From Rhizobiaceae bacterium (lineage in GTDB: Bacteria > Pseudomonadota > Alphaproteobacteria > Rhizobiales > Rhizobiaceae): a DNA stretch of 64,000 bases. Shown piece after piece: positions 20,552 to 33,204 of this stretch. The stretch covers positions 1-64,000 of the forward strand of contig JANQMU010000005.1 in assembly GCA_028279875.1 (NCBI GenBank), read 5' to 3'. A program made the translations under genes and the position numbers. The notes beneath the pieces were generated by a model. That model had not been told where the DNA came from, did no database searches, and saw only the letters and a program-made list of their open reading frames with translations. How positions within the stretch are numbered: position 1 is the first letter of the stretch; each line of letters starts with the position of its first letter.

Positions 20552-21829
20552 TCAGGACGCCTTTTTACGCGCCGGATGCCGGCTGTTGGCGGCCCGGCGG
20601 TCATGGTCATGGGCGCGCATGAAGTCCAGGATCCGCGGGGCGATCTGCGTTCTGAACCGCGAACCGTTGAACACCCCGTAATGGCCGACCGCCGGCTGCA
20701 TGTGGTGCAGGCGCATGTCCTCCGGCAGATTGACACACAGATCATGTGCCGCCCTGGTCTGTCCGAGGCCCGAAATGTCGTCATTCTCGCCTTCCACCGT
20801 CAGCAGTGCGACCGACCGGATCGCCGCCGGATCGACCCGTTCGCCGCGATGCATGAACTGGCCCTTCGGCAGGGCATGGTTAATGAACACCACTTCAACG
20901 GTCTGCAGGTAGAATTCGGCCGTCAGATCCATGACCGCCAGATATTCATCGTAGAATTCGCGGTGCTTTTCCGCCGAGTCTCCGTCATTTTCAACCAGAT
21001 GATGAAAGAAGTCCTTGTGCGCGATCATGTGCTTGTCGAGATTCATCGACATGAAGCCCGACAATTGCAGAAAGCCGGGATACACATCGCGCAGGAAGCC
21101 CGGCTGCGGCCACGGCACCTTCATGATGACATTGTCGCGGAACCACTCGATCGGCTTGGTCTCGGCCATGCCGTTGACGGCGGTGGGGTTGATGCGCGTA
21201 TCGATCGGCCCGCCCATCAGTGTCATCGAGCGCGGCGCCGAAGGATCGCCGTTCTTTTCCATCACCGCGACCGCCGCCAGCACCGGCACGGAGGGCTGGC
21301 ACACGCCCATCACATGGGTGTTGGGGCCAAGCGTCCGGATCATGTCGATGAGATAGTCGATATAATCGTCGAGATCGAACGACCCTTCGCTGACGGGCAC
21401 CATGCGGGCATCGATCCAGTCGGTGATATAGACATCGGCGTTCGGCAGCAGCGTCTCGACGGTGCCGCGCAGCAGCGTTGCATAATGGCCGGACATCGGC
21501 GCGACGATGAGGATCTTCGGGTCGGCCCTGTGTCCCGGCGGCAGCATTCGCTCGAAGTGAATGAGGTTGCAGAACGGCCTTTGCCAGATCACCTTCTCAT
21601 GCACCGAGACCGGCCGCGATTTGATGGTGATTTCATCGATGCCGAATTCCGGCTTCGCATAGCGGCGCGTCGACCGTTCGAATACTTCCAGACCGGCGGC
21701 CATGGCCCGGCCGGCCGGTGTCTTGGAAATCGGGTTGAGCGGGTTCGCATAGGCCAGGCGCATCGTATCGGCGACGACCCGCCACGGCGACATGGCGGCA
21801 TGGCTGAGTTCATAGAGCTGGTAGAACAT
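20552..21829 (-). CDS. phaZ: Intracellular poly(3-hydroxybutyrate) depolymerase
   Basis: This 425-residue cytosolic enzyme mobilises stored polyhydroxybutyrate. The lipase-box equivalent reads GVCQPSVP, with Cys in the nucleophile position as known for intracellular PhaZ enzymes. The N terminus MFYQLYELSHAA and the segment APMSGHYATLLRGTV are typical of the family. No signal peptide is present, as expected for an enzyme acting on internal granules. It is monocistronic, with about 210 bases between it and gyrB. PHB storage is common in rhizobia. Confidence 0.93.
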   Translation of the reverse strand: MFYQLYELSHAAMSPWRVVADTMRLAYANPLNPISKTPAGRAMAAGLEVFERSTRRYAKPEFGIDEITIKSRPVSVHEKVIWQRPFCNLIHFERMLPPGHRADPKILIVAPMSGHYATLLRGTVETLLPNADVYITDWIDARMVPVSEGSFDLDDYIDYLIDMIRTLGPNTHVMGVCQPSVPVLAAVAVMEKNGDPSAPRSMTLMGGPIDTRINPTAVNGMAETKPIEWFRDNVIMKVPWPQPGFLRDVYPGFLQLSGFMSMNLDKHMIAHKDFFHHLVENDGDSAEKHREFYDEYLAVMDLTAEFYLQTVEVVFINHALPKGQFMHRGERVDPAAIRSVALLTVEGENDDISGLGQTRAAHDLCVNLPEDMRLHHMQPAVGHYGVFNGSRFRTQIAPRILDFMRAHDHDRRAANSRHPARKKAS

Positions 21830-22040
21830 GAATTCCCGCGCCTCTGCTCGAAACTGCCGATGATAAGCCGACTATGATACTGGTCCGCGCAAATGTCCCG
21901 GCAAAACATCCCCGATCCCGCAGTCGCCCATTGTGCGATGCGGTAACCCTCACCGCCAGCCTATCATTTTTCTGCTGCAACGCAACAGCAGCCGGCAAAC
22001 CGGCACGGTGACAGCGTCAACCGGGTTTGCGGCAGGCGAA

Positions 22041-24539
<2,499 letters not shown>

Positions 24540-24740
24540 TCACACATATTTGCCCTTGAAATATAATGGTTTTAATCGCCAAAACCAAATCATCGGGGCA
24601 ACTTTGTGCGACGCCGGAAAGGTCGATCGCGGAGCGGCATGCCGGTCGATTTCGTTGATTCGCAAGCCAACTGCCCATGCGGATTTCCGCCCGTTGAGCA
24701 TCGATAGTCAGAGCGATACCGAAAACCGGTTACTGGAACC

Positions 24741-24914
24741 CTAGCGCGCCGCTGTCCGCTCGGTTGCGCAGCCATCGACACCATAGGCGGAATTGCAGCC
24801 ACTGTCGCCGGTCAGCGCCGCCGGAGGCGCCAGGAATGCGCCGGCGAGAATCACCAAGCCAGCCAGCAGAAATGAGGAGAAGATGGCCCTGCCCATCATC
24901 TTTTGTCCGGTCAT
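24741..24914 (-). CDS. Small exported peptide (57 residues)
   Basis: A short open frame encodes 57 residues beginning MTGQKMMGRAIF. A hydrophobic stretch (about residues 12-34) looks like a signal peptide or membrane anchor, followed by a short tail with two cysteines (DSGCNSAYGVDGCATE). GAGGGG lies five bases before the ATG, an excellent ribosome-binding site. It sits between gyrB and a TauE-type gene with long gaps on both sides, so it is probably a separate unit. I do not recognise the family. The two Cys could form a periplasmic disulfide. Confidence 0.6.
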   Translation of the reverse strand: MTGQKMMGRAIFSSFLLAGLVILAGAFLAPPAALTGDSGCNSAYGVDGCATERTAAR

Positions 24915-25100
24915 TGAACCCCTCGACCTGTTATCTTACGCAAGCTGCAGGCAGTTTGCCCGCGATCGCGCGTCGTTGGTCCCCACCAATTTTAAGGCCT
25001 GTGTAGCAGCAAAGTACTAACGAATTGTGATGCATGTAATCGCTCCTCCGGAGCGGTTCAAGCGCGCATGGGTTGAAAAGTCCGATCGCCGGGTTGAACG

Positions 25101-25781
25101 TTACAAAAACGTGACAATACCCCGGTAAAACATGTCGAGGGCAAGCGCCGTCAGGACGATCCTGAAGGCCAGTCGAAAGCCCCGTTCCGGCAGGCGCATC
25201 AAAATTCGGGCGCCGGCCAACGTTCCGGCAAAGCCGGACAGAATCATCACCGCGACAAACGGCAACCACGGTGCAAAGGCGAAGCCCGCAACGGCAAATC
25301 CGATCACTTTGAAGGCGTGCTGTGCACTGGTGATGGCTGCCAGCGATCCGACCAGCACCTGCCGTTCCCTGAAACTGCTGGACAGAAGCGCCGCATTGAT
25401 GGGGGCGGTGGCGCCGAAGAACATGCCGAGAAAGGTGGTTGCCGCGCCGATCACAGCCATGCCCGTTTGCCGGATCGAAGCCAGTTTCGGGATCGGTATC
25501 CAGGTCGAGGCGATAACGAAAAGCGCCAGCCCGGTCAGCAGGATACCGCTGGAGAGCCGCACCGCAATCGCCGCGCCGACGGCGGCGCCCGCAATCGCGC
25601 CGAGACTGAACGCGGCAAGGCGGGTCCAGTCCACATGACGGCGCATCACCAGCACCCGCCCCGCATTGGAACCGAACTGGACACATCCGTGGACCGGTAT
25701 CAGGGCGGGGATCGGAAGGGCATAGGACATCAGCGCGATCATGATCGTGCCGCCGCCAATGCCGACCGATGCGGTGATCAA
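25101..25781 (-). CDS. TauE/SafE family sulfite/organosulfonate exporter-like membrane protein
   Basis: This multi-helix inner-membrane protein carries the family motif SVGIGGGTIMIALM at the start and a second half typical of TauE/SafE carriers. The substrate is not predictable from the sequence. The start used here is TTG 25781, which gives 226 residues but cuts into the first helix. The frame continues upstream with a convincing helix, LLPVHALLLVAASFLTSL. A CTG at 25877, overlapping the upstream gene's stop as CTGA, would give 258 residues, closer to the family's usual size. Confidence 0.85.
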   Translation of the reverse strand: MITASVGIGGGTIMIALMSYALPIPALIPVHGCVQFGSNAGRVLVMRRHVDWTRLAAFSLGAIAGAAVGAAIAVRLSSGILLTGLALFVIASTWIPIPKLASIRQTGMAVIGAATTFLGMFFGATAPINAALLSSSFRERQVLVGSLAAITSAQHAFKVIGFAVAGFAFAPWLPFVAVMILSGFAGTLAGARILMRLPERGFRLAFRIVLTALALDMFYRGIVTFL

Positions 25782-25873
25782 AGATGTCAGGAAGCTTGCG
25801 GCGACCAGCAGCAGCGCATGGACAGGCAGCAGCGATTCGGGAAGCGCCGCGCCGGCCAGTGTGGCGATGGCAG

Positions 25874-26851
25874 TCAGGCCATCATGTCCCGTGTGAACTG
25901 TCCGGCCGGCCGGAAGCGAACCAGATAGGACGGCAGAATGGCTTCCAGCGTGGTCGCCTCGATGCCCATCCCGGCCAGGGTTCGCCCCTCCTGCTCAGCC
26001 TCGGCCGAAACGACATTATCGTCCTGCAGCAGGATCACCTGGTCGCGTGTCAGCGCCGGCTCGATCAGCGGTACCCGGGACAAAAAGCTGCCGAGCCATT
26101 TTGCCGCAAACCAGGGAATGGAAACCAGGGCCCTTTTGCGGGCAATGACGGTCAGCATCAGTTCCAGGCACTGTTTGAAGGTCAGGACTTCCGGCCCGCC
26201 CAGTTCCCAGGTCTCGCCGGATGCAATCGAGCCGTCGACGCTGCGGGCGACCGCCTCGGCCACGTCCCCGACATAGACCGGCTGAAACCGGGTGAGGCCG
26301 CCGCCGATCAGCGGCAGCATCATCGAAAAGCGCGACATCTCGGCAAATTTATTGAAAAACCCGTCCTCGGGTCCGAAAATGATCGACGGACGGATGATGG
26401 TTGCATCGCGAACCGTGTAACGAACCGCCTCCTCGGCCAGCCCCTTGGTTCGCGCATAGTCGGAGGCCCCTTGACTGTCGGCGCCGATGGCCGAAACATG
26501 GGTCAGACTGGTGTCGGCGTCGCGGCAGGCCTCGGCCACGGTCCGGGCGCCCTGATCCTGGACGCCGTCGAAACTGTTTCGCCCCCGTTCAAACAGGATG
26601 CCGACCAGATTGATGACATGATCCGAACCGCGGACGGCGCGCACGACCGAGGCGCGGTTCCTCAGATTGGCCTGCACCGCGACGATCTGCCCGACATTGC
26701 CGAGCGGCTGCAGAAATCCGGCGAGATCGGGACGCCGCACAGCGACGCGCACATTGTAGCCGCGCCGCGCCAGCGCCCGCACCACATGGCGCCCGACAAA
26801 GCCGGAGCCGCCAAACACGGTGATCAGTTTCGGTACATTGCTGTGCGTCAT
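25874..26851 (-). CDS. Complex I NDUFA9-family NAD(P)-binding protein
   Basis: This 325-residue atypical short-chain dehydrogenase has the nucleotide-binding motif FGGSGFVGRHVV at the N terminus and a YARTK segment in the active-site position. It resembles the NDUFA9 / NAD-dependent epimerase group. In Alphaproteobacteria these proteins are linked to respiratory complex I or to ubiquinone metabolism. I use ATG 26851 (MTHSNVPKL), since an upstream option at 26890 adds a charged non-conserved stretch. Its stop overlaps the possible CTG start of the TauE gene. Confidence 0.85.
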   Translation of the reverse strand: MTHSNVPKLITVFGGSGFVGRHVVRALARRGYNVRVAVRRPDLAGFLQPLGNVGQIVAVQANLRNRASVVRAVRGSDHVINLVGILFERGRNSFDGVQDQGARTVAEACRDADTSLTHVSAIGADSQGASDYARTKGLAEEAVRYTVRDATIIRPSIIFGPEDGFFNKFAEMSRFSMMLPLIGGGLTRFQPVYVGDVAEAVARSVDGSIASGETWELGGPEVLTFKQCLELMLTVIARKRALVSIPWFAAKWLGSFLSRVPLIEPALTRDQVILLQDDNVVSAEAEQEGRTLAGMGIEATTLEAILPSYLVRFRPAGQFTRDMMA

Positions 26852-26939
26852 GAAAGCCTGTTTCCCGTCATCCCGTTCGCGTTTTTCCAATCAAATTGAG
26901 CGGCGGCGTAAGGTGCAACGAACGTTCCGCCGATCCATA

Positions 26940-27488
26940 TCACAAGTCGCGGACCATCAACAGCCGCTGGGCCGGGTCAACGCCGTCCGGGACCTCCGCC
27001 TCGAAACGCTGGCACAGCCGCGCGGATGCGGAACCGAGTGGCAGTTCGTTAAAACCGTGCCGCCGATAGAAGGGTTCGTTGAAGGTCACGTCGCGAAAGG
27101 TCGACAGGGCGCAGCGCCGGGCGCCGTGCCGGCGGCCATGCTCCAGTGCTCTTTGAAGCAGGGCCGAGCCGATTCCGCGGCGGCCGAAATCCGGATCGAC
27201 GGCCAGCAGGCGAAGATAGATGTCGTCGTCCAGGGGCTGCACGGCGGCCAGCCCGACCGGCTCGCCATTGTCCGGGCAGGCGACATAGGTGGTGCAGTCA
27301 TCCAGCATGGCCTGGAATTCCTTGAAGGGCGTGCGCGGACCGGTCGCCAGGGCAGCGATGCTGGCGATGCCGGTTTCAAGGAACAGCTGATCGGCCCGCC
27401 GGTCGACCTCCGCCAGCCTCTCGGCATCGCCGTCCCGCATGTCGCGCAGAGCGAAGCCGCCGGAACGGGGCAGGCCGCTGTCAGTCAT
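26940..27488 (-). CDS. GNAT family N-acetyltransferase
   Basis: This is a 182-residue acetyl-CoA-dependent acetyltransferase. The CoA pyrophosphate-binding motif RRGIGSALLQRAL is preceded by the usual beta strand YLRLLAVDPDFG and followed by FYRRHGF. The acceptor substrate cannot be told from the sequence. It starts at ATG 27488, overlapping the end of the DUF1330 gene by eight bases, so the two are likely co-translated. Confidence 0.87.
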   Translation of the reverse strand: MTDSGLPRSGGFALRDMRDGDAERLAEVDRRADQLFLETGIASIAALATGPRTPFKEFQAMLDDCTTYVACPDNGEPVGLAAVQPLDDDIYLRLLAVDPDFGRRGIGSALLQRALEHGRRHGARRCALSTFRDVTFNEPFYRRHGFNELPLGSASARLCQRFEAEVPDGVDPAQRLLMVRDL

Positions 27489-27774
27489 CGATCCCTTCGA
27501 CCACCAGCATCTCGGCATCGGCCACCGTCGTTCGGATCGCCTTTGCCGCCTGGTACTCCGCGCTGTTATAGCAATTCACCGCCGCCTCCATCGACGGGAA
27601 CTCGATGACCACATTGCGCATGCGCGCCGCCCCTTCCAGGACCTCGATCGGCCCGCCGCGCACCAGGAACTTTGCGCCGAACCGTTCGAAGGCCGGCTTT
27701 GCCGTCGAAACGTAGTCCTTGTAGCGCTCCGCATCGTGCACATCCACGCGGGCGACCCAATATCCTTTTGCCAT
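27481..27774 (-). CDS. DUF1330 domain protein
   Basis: This 97-residue protein covers a single DUF1330 (ferredoxin-like, dimeric alpha-beta barrel) domain, with the typical opening AKGYWVARVDV and the segment VVIEFPSMEAAVNCYNSAEY. The biochemical role is unknown. The frame is open far upstream through pyrF, but ATG 27774 gives the family N terminus. It lies 43 bases downstream of pyrF and overlaps the acetyltransferase gene. Confidence 0.87.
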   Translation of the reverse strand: MAKGYWVARVDVHDAERYKDYVSTAKPAFERFGAKFLVRGGPIEVLEGAARMRNVVIEFPSMEAAVNCYNSAEYQAAKAIRTTVADAEMLVVEGIDD

Positions 27775-27817
27775 CGATTCCTCCATGGGTTTGCCGGGAA
27801 TGATCCCGATTGCTGTC

Positions 27818-28528
27818 TTACGTGCTGGTTTCAGCCATTGCGTCGGACATTTCCGACAGGATCGCGGTGGCCGCGCCAAGCGGATCGTCGGCGGCCACGA
27901 TCGGTCTGGCGACAACCAGATGGCTCGACCCGCTGCGCAGCGCATCGGCCGGTGTGACGACCCTTTTCTGGTCTCCGTGATCGGCGCCGTGCGGGCGGAT
28001 GCCCGGTGTGACCACGGCCTTGTCGGGTCCGGCAATGGCCCGCACGGTTTGCGATTCCGCCGCCGAACACACGATGCCGCCCATGCCGGCATCAACCGCC
28101 TGGCGGGCCCTACGGGCAACCAAGCTTGCGGGATCGGTCGCATAACCCGCCTCCGCCAGATCGCTCTCGTCCATCGATGTCAGCACCGTGACCCCGAGCA
28201 GGCAAAGCGACGAGCCGCGCGCCGCGTCGACGGCCGCGCGCATCGCTTTCGGATAGGCATGCACGGTGAGCATGGAGACGTTCATCCCGGCGATGTTCTC
28301 GACACCCCGGGCCACCGTATTGTCGATGTCCAGCAATTTCATGTCGAGAAACACCCGTTTGCCGTCGGCAACCAGATCCCGGGCAAATTCCAGGCCGCCG
28401 GCAAAGGCCAGTTGATAACCGATCTTGTAAAAACCGACGGCATCGCCAAGGGTCGAGACGATGGCTGCGGCCCGGTCGACGGTCGGCACGTCGAGGCCGA
28501 CGATCAGGCGGTCCTTTGCGTCCTGCAT
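27818..28528 (-). CDS. pyrF: Orotidine 5'-phosphate decarboxylase
   Basis: PyrF decarboxylates OMP to UMP, the last step of de novo pyrimidine synthesis. The catalytic D-x-K-x-x-D array is present as DMKLLDID, and the opening RLIVGLDVP is typical. The 236 residues match the family length. The pyrF, DUF1330 and GNAT genes are closely spaced on one strand. Confidence 0.96.
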   Translation of the reverse strand: MQDAKDRLIVGLDVPTVDRAAAIVSTLGDAVGFYKIGYQLAFAGGLEFARDLVADGKRVFLDMKLLDIDNTVARGVENIAGMNVSMLTVHAYPKAMRAAVDAARGSSLCLLGVTVLTSMDESDLAEAGYATDPASLVARRARQAVDAGMGGIVCSAAESQTVRAIAGPDKAVVTPGIRPHGADHGDQKRVVTPADALRSGSSHLVVARPIVAADDPLGAATAILSEMSDAMAETST

Positions 28529-28614
28529 GCTTTACCCCGCTGTGGACTGACGGGAACCACGCGATTCCCAGCACCCGTTTAGATCAAGTTGGGTACCGAT
28601 GGAACCATGTTTCT

Positions 28615-29199
28615 TTATTGGCGCATGCCGTGCCGCCGGCAATGATCGACCAGCGCGCTGCAGGTCCGCTCGAGCATGCCGTTCGCGCGCTCGTCGATCA
28701 GCGCTCCATCCGCGTCGAACGCATCGCGCGCCTGGCTCACCGAGACCTGTTGGGACAGGACCTGGGTGCCGACATTCACCATGACCGCCCGCAGATGCGC
28801 CAGGCAGCGGATTCCACCGAGCCGGCCCGGAGAGGCCGCCCCGAGGGCGACAGTGCGATCCCGCCAGGGCTTCAGCAGTACCCCGCCATCGGCCGAAATC
28901 AGGCTGACCCAATCGATCGCATTCTTCAGCAATGGCGGAATGGACCCGTTATATTCCGGACTGGCAAGAAACACGCCCTCATGAGCCGCGATGATCCGTC
29001 CCAGCTTCATGGCATTGTCCGGAATGCCCTTGTCGGCTTTCAGGCCCTCGTTGACGATGGGCAGGGGGTAGTCGAGCAGCGACAAACGTGTCACGTCGGC
29101 GCCCAGATGCGCCAGCTTGAGCTGCGCCGCATCGGCCAGGCGAATGTTGAAGGAAGCCGATCGGATGGATCCCGGCAGGACGAGGATTTTGGGGGTCAT
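28615..29199 (-). CDS. NADPH-dependent FMN reductase family protein
   Basis: This 194-residue flavodoxin-fold protein has the FMN phosphate-binding loop LPGSIRSASFN at the N terminus and the family motif SPEYNGSIPPLLKNAIDW. Members reduce FMN, quinones, azo dyes or chromate; the physiological substrate here is not evident. The gene starts nine bases after pmtA ends, so the two are probably co-transcribed. Confidence 0.9.
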   Translation of the reverse strand: MTPKILVLPGSIRSASFNIRLADAAQLKLAHLGADVTRLSLLDYPLPIVNEGLKADKGIPDNAMKLGRIIAAHEGVFLASPEYNGSIPPLLKNAIDWVSLISADGGVLLKPWRDRTVALGAASPGRLGGIRCLAHLRAVMVNVGTQVLSQQVSVSQARDAFDADGALIDERANGMLERTCSALVDHCRRHGMRQ

Positions 29200-29208
29200 C
29201 GTTGCAGC

Positions 29209-29805
29209 TCAGTCAGCACGGCGGTAGAGCCACATCTGCGCCGGCGGGATGTTGCGTATCTCCCATCCGAACCGCTCCACGGAATAGTGACCGCGCCCGA
29301 GCGGGATCGGCGCCACCGGCCCATAGGAAAACTGCAGGAAGGGGCGGCCCTTCGGCAGGCGTCCGAGAACGTCTTCGAGCAGGGAAAGCCGTTGCTCGAG
29401 CGAGAAATTGAGAAGCGGCAGCCCGGAAATGACGCAGTCGAAATGCGACGGGGCGAGATCGCCAAGCGCCTCGCCGAGCGCGAAGGCATCGCCCTGGATC
29501 AGCCGGATACCGGGGAATTCGCGCCGCAGATGCCTGCAGAACTGTTTCGAATACTCGACCGACACCAGCTTGTCCGGCGCGATGCCGCGCCGCATCAGGG
29601 CCCGTGTCACGACACCCGTGCCGGGCCCCAGTTCGAGAACCGGCAGCGACGAGGCCGGATTGGCGACGCTTGCCATGCGGCGGGCCATGAAGACGGAGGT
29701 GGGAACAATCGCGCCGACCGTTTTCGGCTCGGTCACGAGGCCTCGGAAAAACCGCAGATTGCGATTGAGATGTTTCGCGACATGCTGCGGCAGTCGGTGC
29801 GGCAT
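29209..29805 (-). CDS. pmtA: Phospholipid N-methyltransferase (rhizobial PmtA type)
   Basis: PmtA methylates phosphatidylethanolamine stepwise to phosphatidylcholine using SAM, at the cytoplasmic membrane. This 198-residue protein has the SAM-binding motif LELGPGTGVVTRAL and the preceding TVGAIVPTS segment seen in rhizobial Pmt enzymes. The neighbourhood of dnaJ and pyrF fits the rhizobial locus. Related rRNA methyltransferase-like enzymes share the fold, so activity is inferred. It lies about 50 bases downstream of dnaJ. Confidence 0.87.
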   Translation of the reverse strand: MPHRLPQHVAKHLNRNLRFFRGLVTEPKTVGAIVPTSVFMARRMASVANPASSLPVLELGPGTGVVTRALMRRGIAPDKLVSVEYSKQFCRHLRREFPGIRLIQGDAFALGEALGDLAPSHFDCVISGLPLLNFSLEQRLSLLEDVLGRLPKGRPFLQFSYGPVAPIPLGRGHYSVERFGWEIRNIPPAQMWLYRRAD

Positions 29806-29855
29806 TCAATCTCCCCCTGCAACTCGCTCTGGCCGCCGCCGCGGCATGCCAGGCT

Positions 29856-30986
29856 TTACTCGCTCAGCGTATCGAAGAAGTGCCGCATCCGCGAAAAGAA
29901 GCCCGATGATTCGGGATTGTTTTCCTGTGATGAAAGCTCTTCGAACTCCTCGAGGAGCTCTCTTTGTCTCTTTGTCAGATTTTGCGGTGTCTCGATGGAA
30001 ATCTGAATGTAGAGATCGCCCATCTGCGACGACCGCAGCACCGGCATGCCCTTGGATCTCAGCCGGAACTGCCGGCCGTTCTGGGTTCCCTCGGGAACCT
30101 TGACCCGGGTCTTGGCGCCGTCGAGCGTGACCACGTCGAACTGGCCGCCAAGCGCTGCCGTGGTCATCGAGATGGGGACGTTGCAATAAAGGTCGGCGCC
30201 GTCGCGCTGGAAAAACTCATGCGGCTTGACCGACAGGAAGATATAGAGATCGCCGGTCGGTCCGCCGCGCATGCCGGCCTCGCCTTCGCCCGACAGGCGG
30301 ATGCGGGTGCCGTCCTCGATGCCGGCAGGAATATTGACTGACAGCGAGCGCTCCTCGGTGACGCGGCCCTGGCCGGAGCATTTGCTGCACGGGTCGCTGA
30401 TCACCTCGCCGCGGCCGTGGCAGGTCGGGCAGGTTCGCTCGACCGAGAAGAAGCCCTGCGATGCCCGCACCCGCCCTGAGCCGTGGCATGTGCCGCAGGT
30501 GGTCGGCGCGGTGCCCGGCTTGGCGCCGGTGCCCGAGCACTCGTCGCATTGCACCGAAGTGGGGACGCGGATCTGGGCGGTCTTTCCCTCGAACGCCTCC
30601 TCGATGGTGATTTCCATATTGTAGCGCAGATCGGCGCCGCGCTCGCGTCCGCCGCCGCCGCGGCGTGATCGCCCGCCGCCCATCATTTCGCCGAAAATAT
30701 CTTCGAAGATGTCGGAAAAGCCGCCGCCGCCATTGCGGCCGAAGCCCCCGGGGCCGCCCTGCTCGAAGGCCGCATGGCCGAACTGGTCATAGGCCGCCCG
30801 TTTTTGCGGGTCCTTCAGTGTCTCGTAGGCTTCGTTGATTTCCTTGAAGCGGCGTTCGGCTTCCTTGTTGTCCGGGTTCTTGTCCGGATGACACTCCATC
30901 GCCAGCTTGCGGAAAGCGCTTTTCAGCTCCCTTTGATCGGCTCCCCTGGCGACGCCGAGCGTCTCATAGAAATCAGCCTTGGCCAT
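29856..30986 (-). CDS. dnaJ: Molecular chaperone DnaJ
   Basis: DnaJ (Hsp40) delivers unfolded clients to DnaK and stimulates its ATPase. The 376-residue protein has the J domain with HPD (ECHPDKNP), a Gly/Phe-rich linker and the four zinc repeats [24 protein letters not shown] and CSKCSGQG, then the substrate-binding C-terminal domains. I use ATG 30986 ([12 protein letters not shown]); the frame is open to 31079. A terminator separates it from dnaK, so it may be transcribed partly by read-through or from its own promoter. Confidence 0.97.
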   Translation of the reverse strand: MAKADFYETLGVARGADQRELKSAFRKLAMECHPDKNPDNKEAERRFKEINEAYETLKDPQKRAAYDQFGHAAFEQGGPGGFGRNGGGGFSDIFEDIFGEMMGGGRSRRGGGGRERGADLRYNMEITIEEAFEGKTAQIRVPTSVQCDECSGTGAKPGTAPTTCGTCHGSGRVRASQGFFSVERTCPTCHGRGEVISDPCSKCSGQGRVTEERSLSVNIPAGIEDGTRIRLSGEGEAGMRGGPTGDLYIFLSVKPHEFFQRDGADLYCNVPISMTTAALGGQFDVVTLDGAKTRVKVPEGTQNGRQFRLRSKGMPVLRSSQMGDLYIQISIETPQNLTKRQRELLEEFEELSSQENNPESSGFFSRMRHFFDTLSE

Positions 30987-31130
30987 CAATTCACTCCGCT
31001 GACCCCATACCGCATGGTTTGACCCAATATCCGATTTCCGTTGTGTGTCCCCGGCGTCGCGCCGTTTGTAAGGGCGCAATTTCGCGGGTGTTTAATAGCC
31101 GCACTTTGCTGAAAACGCCATAATGGACAC

Positions 31131-31169
31131 AAAAAAGCCGGCGCGGACCCGTCGGGGACCCGCGCCGGT
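31131..31169 (-). terminator. Intrinsic terminator after dnaK
   Basis: On the - strand CCGGCGCGG pairs with CCGCGCCGG (nine perfect pairs), with additional CCC/GGG pairing in the loop. Six Ts follow (31136-31131). The hairpin begins within ten bases of the dnaK stop and would attenuate transcription into dnaJ. Confidence 0.85.
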
Positions 31170-31177
31170 TATCCGGT

Positions 31178-33100
31178 TCAAGCGGATTTTTTCTCGTCGT
31201 CGTCGTTGATCTCTTCAAAATCGGCATCAACGACATCGTCGCCGCTGGCCGCCGCGTCGGCCGCGGCATCCGCTTCGGCGGCTTCCGCCTGCTGCGACTC
31301 ATACATGGCCTGGCCGAGCTTCATGGAGACTTCGGCCAGCGCCGTCGTCTTGGCCTTGATGTCCTCGGCATCGGGCTCCTCGGCCTCGACGGCGGTCTTC
31401 AGTGCTTCAAGTGCGCCGGAGATCGCCGTACGGTCCTCTTCGCCGACTTTGTCGCCATAATCCGCCAGGGATTTCTCCGTCGAGTGGATCAGGCTTTCGG
31501 CCTGGTTCTTGGCTTCGACGGCGTCGCGGCGGGCCTTGTCGGCCTCGGCATTGCTTTCGGCATCCTTGATCATCTGCTCGATGTCATCGTCGGACAGGCC
31601 ACCCGATGCCTGGATGCGGATCTGATGCTCCTTGCCGGTTCCCTTGTCCTTGGCCGACACATTGACGATGCCGTTGGCATCGATGTCGAAGGTCACCTCG
31701 ATCTGCGGGACGCCACGCGGCGCCGGCGGAATACCGACCAGGTCGAACTGGCCGAGCATCTTGTTGTCGGCGGCCATTTCGCGCTCGCCCTGGGCGACGC
31801 GGATGGTGACGGCGCTCTGATTGTCGTCGGCGGTCGAGAAGGTCTGCGACTTCTTGGTCGGGATCGTCGTGTTGCGGTCGATCAGCCGGGTGAAGACACC
31901 GCCGAGCGTTTCGATACCCAGCGACAGCGGCGTGACGTCGAGCAGCAGGACATCCTTCACGTCGCCCTGCAGCACGCCGGCCTGAATGGCCGCGCCCATG
32001 GCCACCACCTCGTCGGGATTGACGCCCTTATGGGGATCCTTGCCGAAGAACTTCTTGACGACTTCCTGGACCTTCGGCATGCGGGTCATGCCGCCGACCA
32101 GAACCACTTCGTCGATCTCGCCGGGCTGGATGCCGGCATCCTTGATGGCCGCCTTGCACGGATCGACAGTGCGCTGCACCAGATCCTCGACGAGGCTTTC
32201 GAATTTGGCCCGCGACAGTTTCATGGTCAGGTGCTTCGGACCGCTCTGGTCCGCTGTGATGAACGGCAGGTTGATTTCCGTCTGGGCCGAGGAAGACAGT
32301 TCGATCTTGGCCTTCTCCGCGGCTTCCTTGAGGCGCTGCAATGCCAGCTTGTCGCCCGTCAGGTCGACGCCCTGATCCTTCTTGAACTCCTTGGCCAGAT
32401 ATTCGACCAGCCGCATGTCGAAATCTTCACCGCCGAGGAACGTATCGCCATTGGTGGATTTCACTTCGAACACGCCGTCGCCGATTTCCAGCACCGAGAT
32501 ATCGAAGGTGCCGCCGCCCAGATCGTAGACGGCAATGGTCTTGCCTTCCTTCTTGTCGAGGCCGTAGGCCAGCGCCGCGGCGGTCGGCTCGTTGATGATG
32601 CGCAGCACCTCGAGGCCGGCGATCTTGCCGGCGTCCTTGGTGGCCTGGCGCTGGGCATCGTTGAAATAGGCCGGAACCGTGATGACGGCCTGCTGGACGG
32701 TCTCGCCAAGATAGGTTTCGGCGGTTTCCTTCATCTTCTGCAGGATCATCGCCGAGATCTGCGACGGCGAATAGCTTTCACCGCCGGCCTTGACCCAGGC
32801 GTCGCCATTGTCGGCCTTGACGATCTTGTAGGGGACAAGAGCCTTGTCCTTCTCGACCATCTTGTCGTCATAGCGGCGGCCGATCAGCCGCTTGACGGCG
32901 AACAGCGTGTTTTCGGGATTGGTGACGGCCTGCCGTTTGGCCGGTTGGCCGGTGAGGCGCTCGCCGTCATCGGTGAACGCCACCATCGAGGGTGTGGTGC
33001 GCGCACCTTCAGCATTTTCGATGACCTTCGCGTCGCTCCCGTCCATGACGGCGACGCAGGAATTGGTCGTTCCCAGATCGATACCAATAACTTTTGCCAT
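31178..33100 (-). CDS. dnaK: Molecular chaperone DnaK (Hsp70)
   Basis: This 640-residue ATP-dependent chaperone works with DnaJ and GrpE. It has the nucleotide-binding signatures [29 protein letters not shown] and [12 protein letters not shown], and an acidic C-terminal tail ending [11 protein letters not shown] 33100 gives the standard [10 protein letters not shown] start; the frame extends to 33172. A sigma-32-type promoter lies about 105 bases upstream, consistent with heat induction. Confidence 0.98.
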   Translation of the reverse strand: MAKVIGIDLGTTNSCVAVMDGSDAKVIENAEGARTTPSMVAFTDDGERLTGQPAKRQAVTNPENTLFAVKRLIGRRYDDKMVEKDKALVPYKIVKADNGDAWVKAGGESYSPSQISAMILQKMKETAETYLGETVQQAVITVPAYFNDAQRQATKDAGKIAGLEVLRIINEPTAAALAYGLDKKEGKTIAVYDLGGGTFDISVLEIGDGVFEVKSTNGDTFLGGEDFDMRLVEYLAKEFKKDQGVDLTGDKLALQRLKEAAEKAKIELSSSAQTEINLPFITADQSGPKHLTMKLSRAKFESLVEDLVQRTVDPCKAAIKDAGIQPGEIDEVVLVGGMTRMPKVQEVVKKFFGKDPHKGVNPDEVVAMGAAIQAGVLQGDVKDVLLLDVTPLSLGIETLGGVFTRLIDRNTTIPTKKSQTFSTADDNQSAVTIRVAQGEREMAADNKMLGQFDLVGIPPAPRGVPQIEVTFDIDANGIVNVSAKDKGTGKEHQIRIQASGGLSDDDIEQMIKDAESNAEADKARRDAVEAKNQAESLIHSTEKSLADYGDKVGEEDRTAISGALEALKTAVEAEEPDAEDIKAKTTALAEVSMKLGQAMYESQQAEAAEADAAADAAASGDDVVDADFEEINDDDEKKSA

Positions 33101-33204
33101 TTCACATTCTCCTTGAAGCGAACTGTCTGGACCCTTGTCGGCGTTCCGTGTGACAGCCCCTAGCGGTAACATCCCCCAACGCCCCTAAGGGCGCCGTGTT
33201 GAAG

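Noticed and set aside
25044..25058. CGCTCC-TCC-GGAGCG hairpin near the end of the TauE gene
   Set aside because: The stem is perfect but the loop is only three bases and no T-run follows on either strand.
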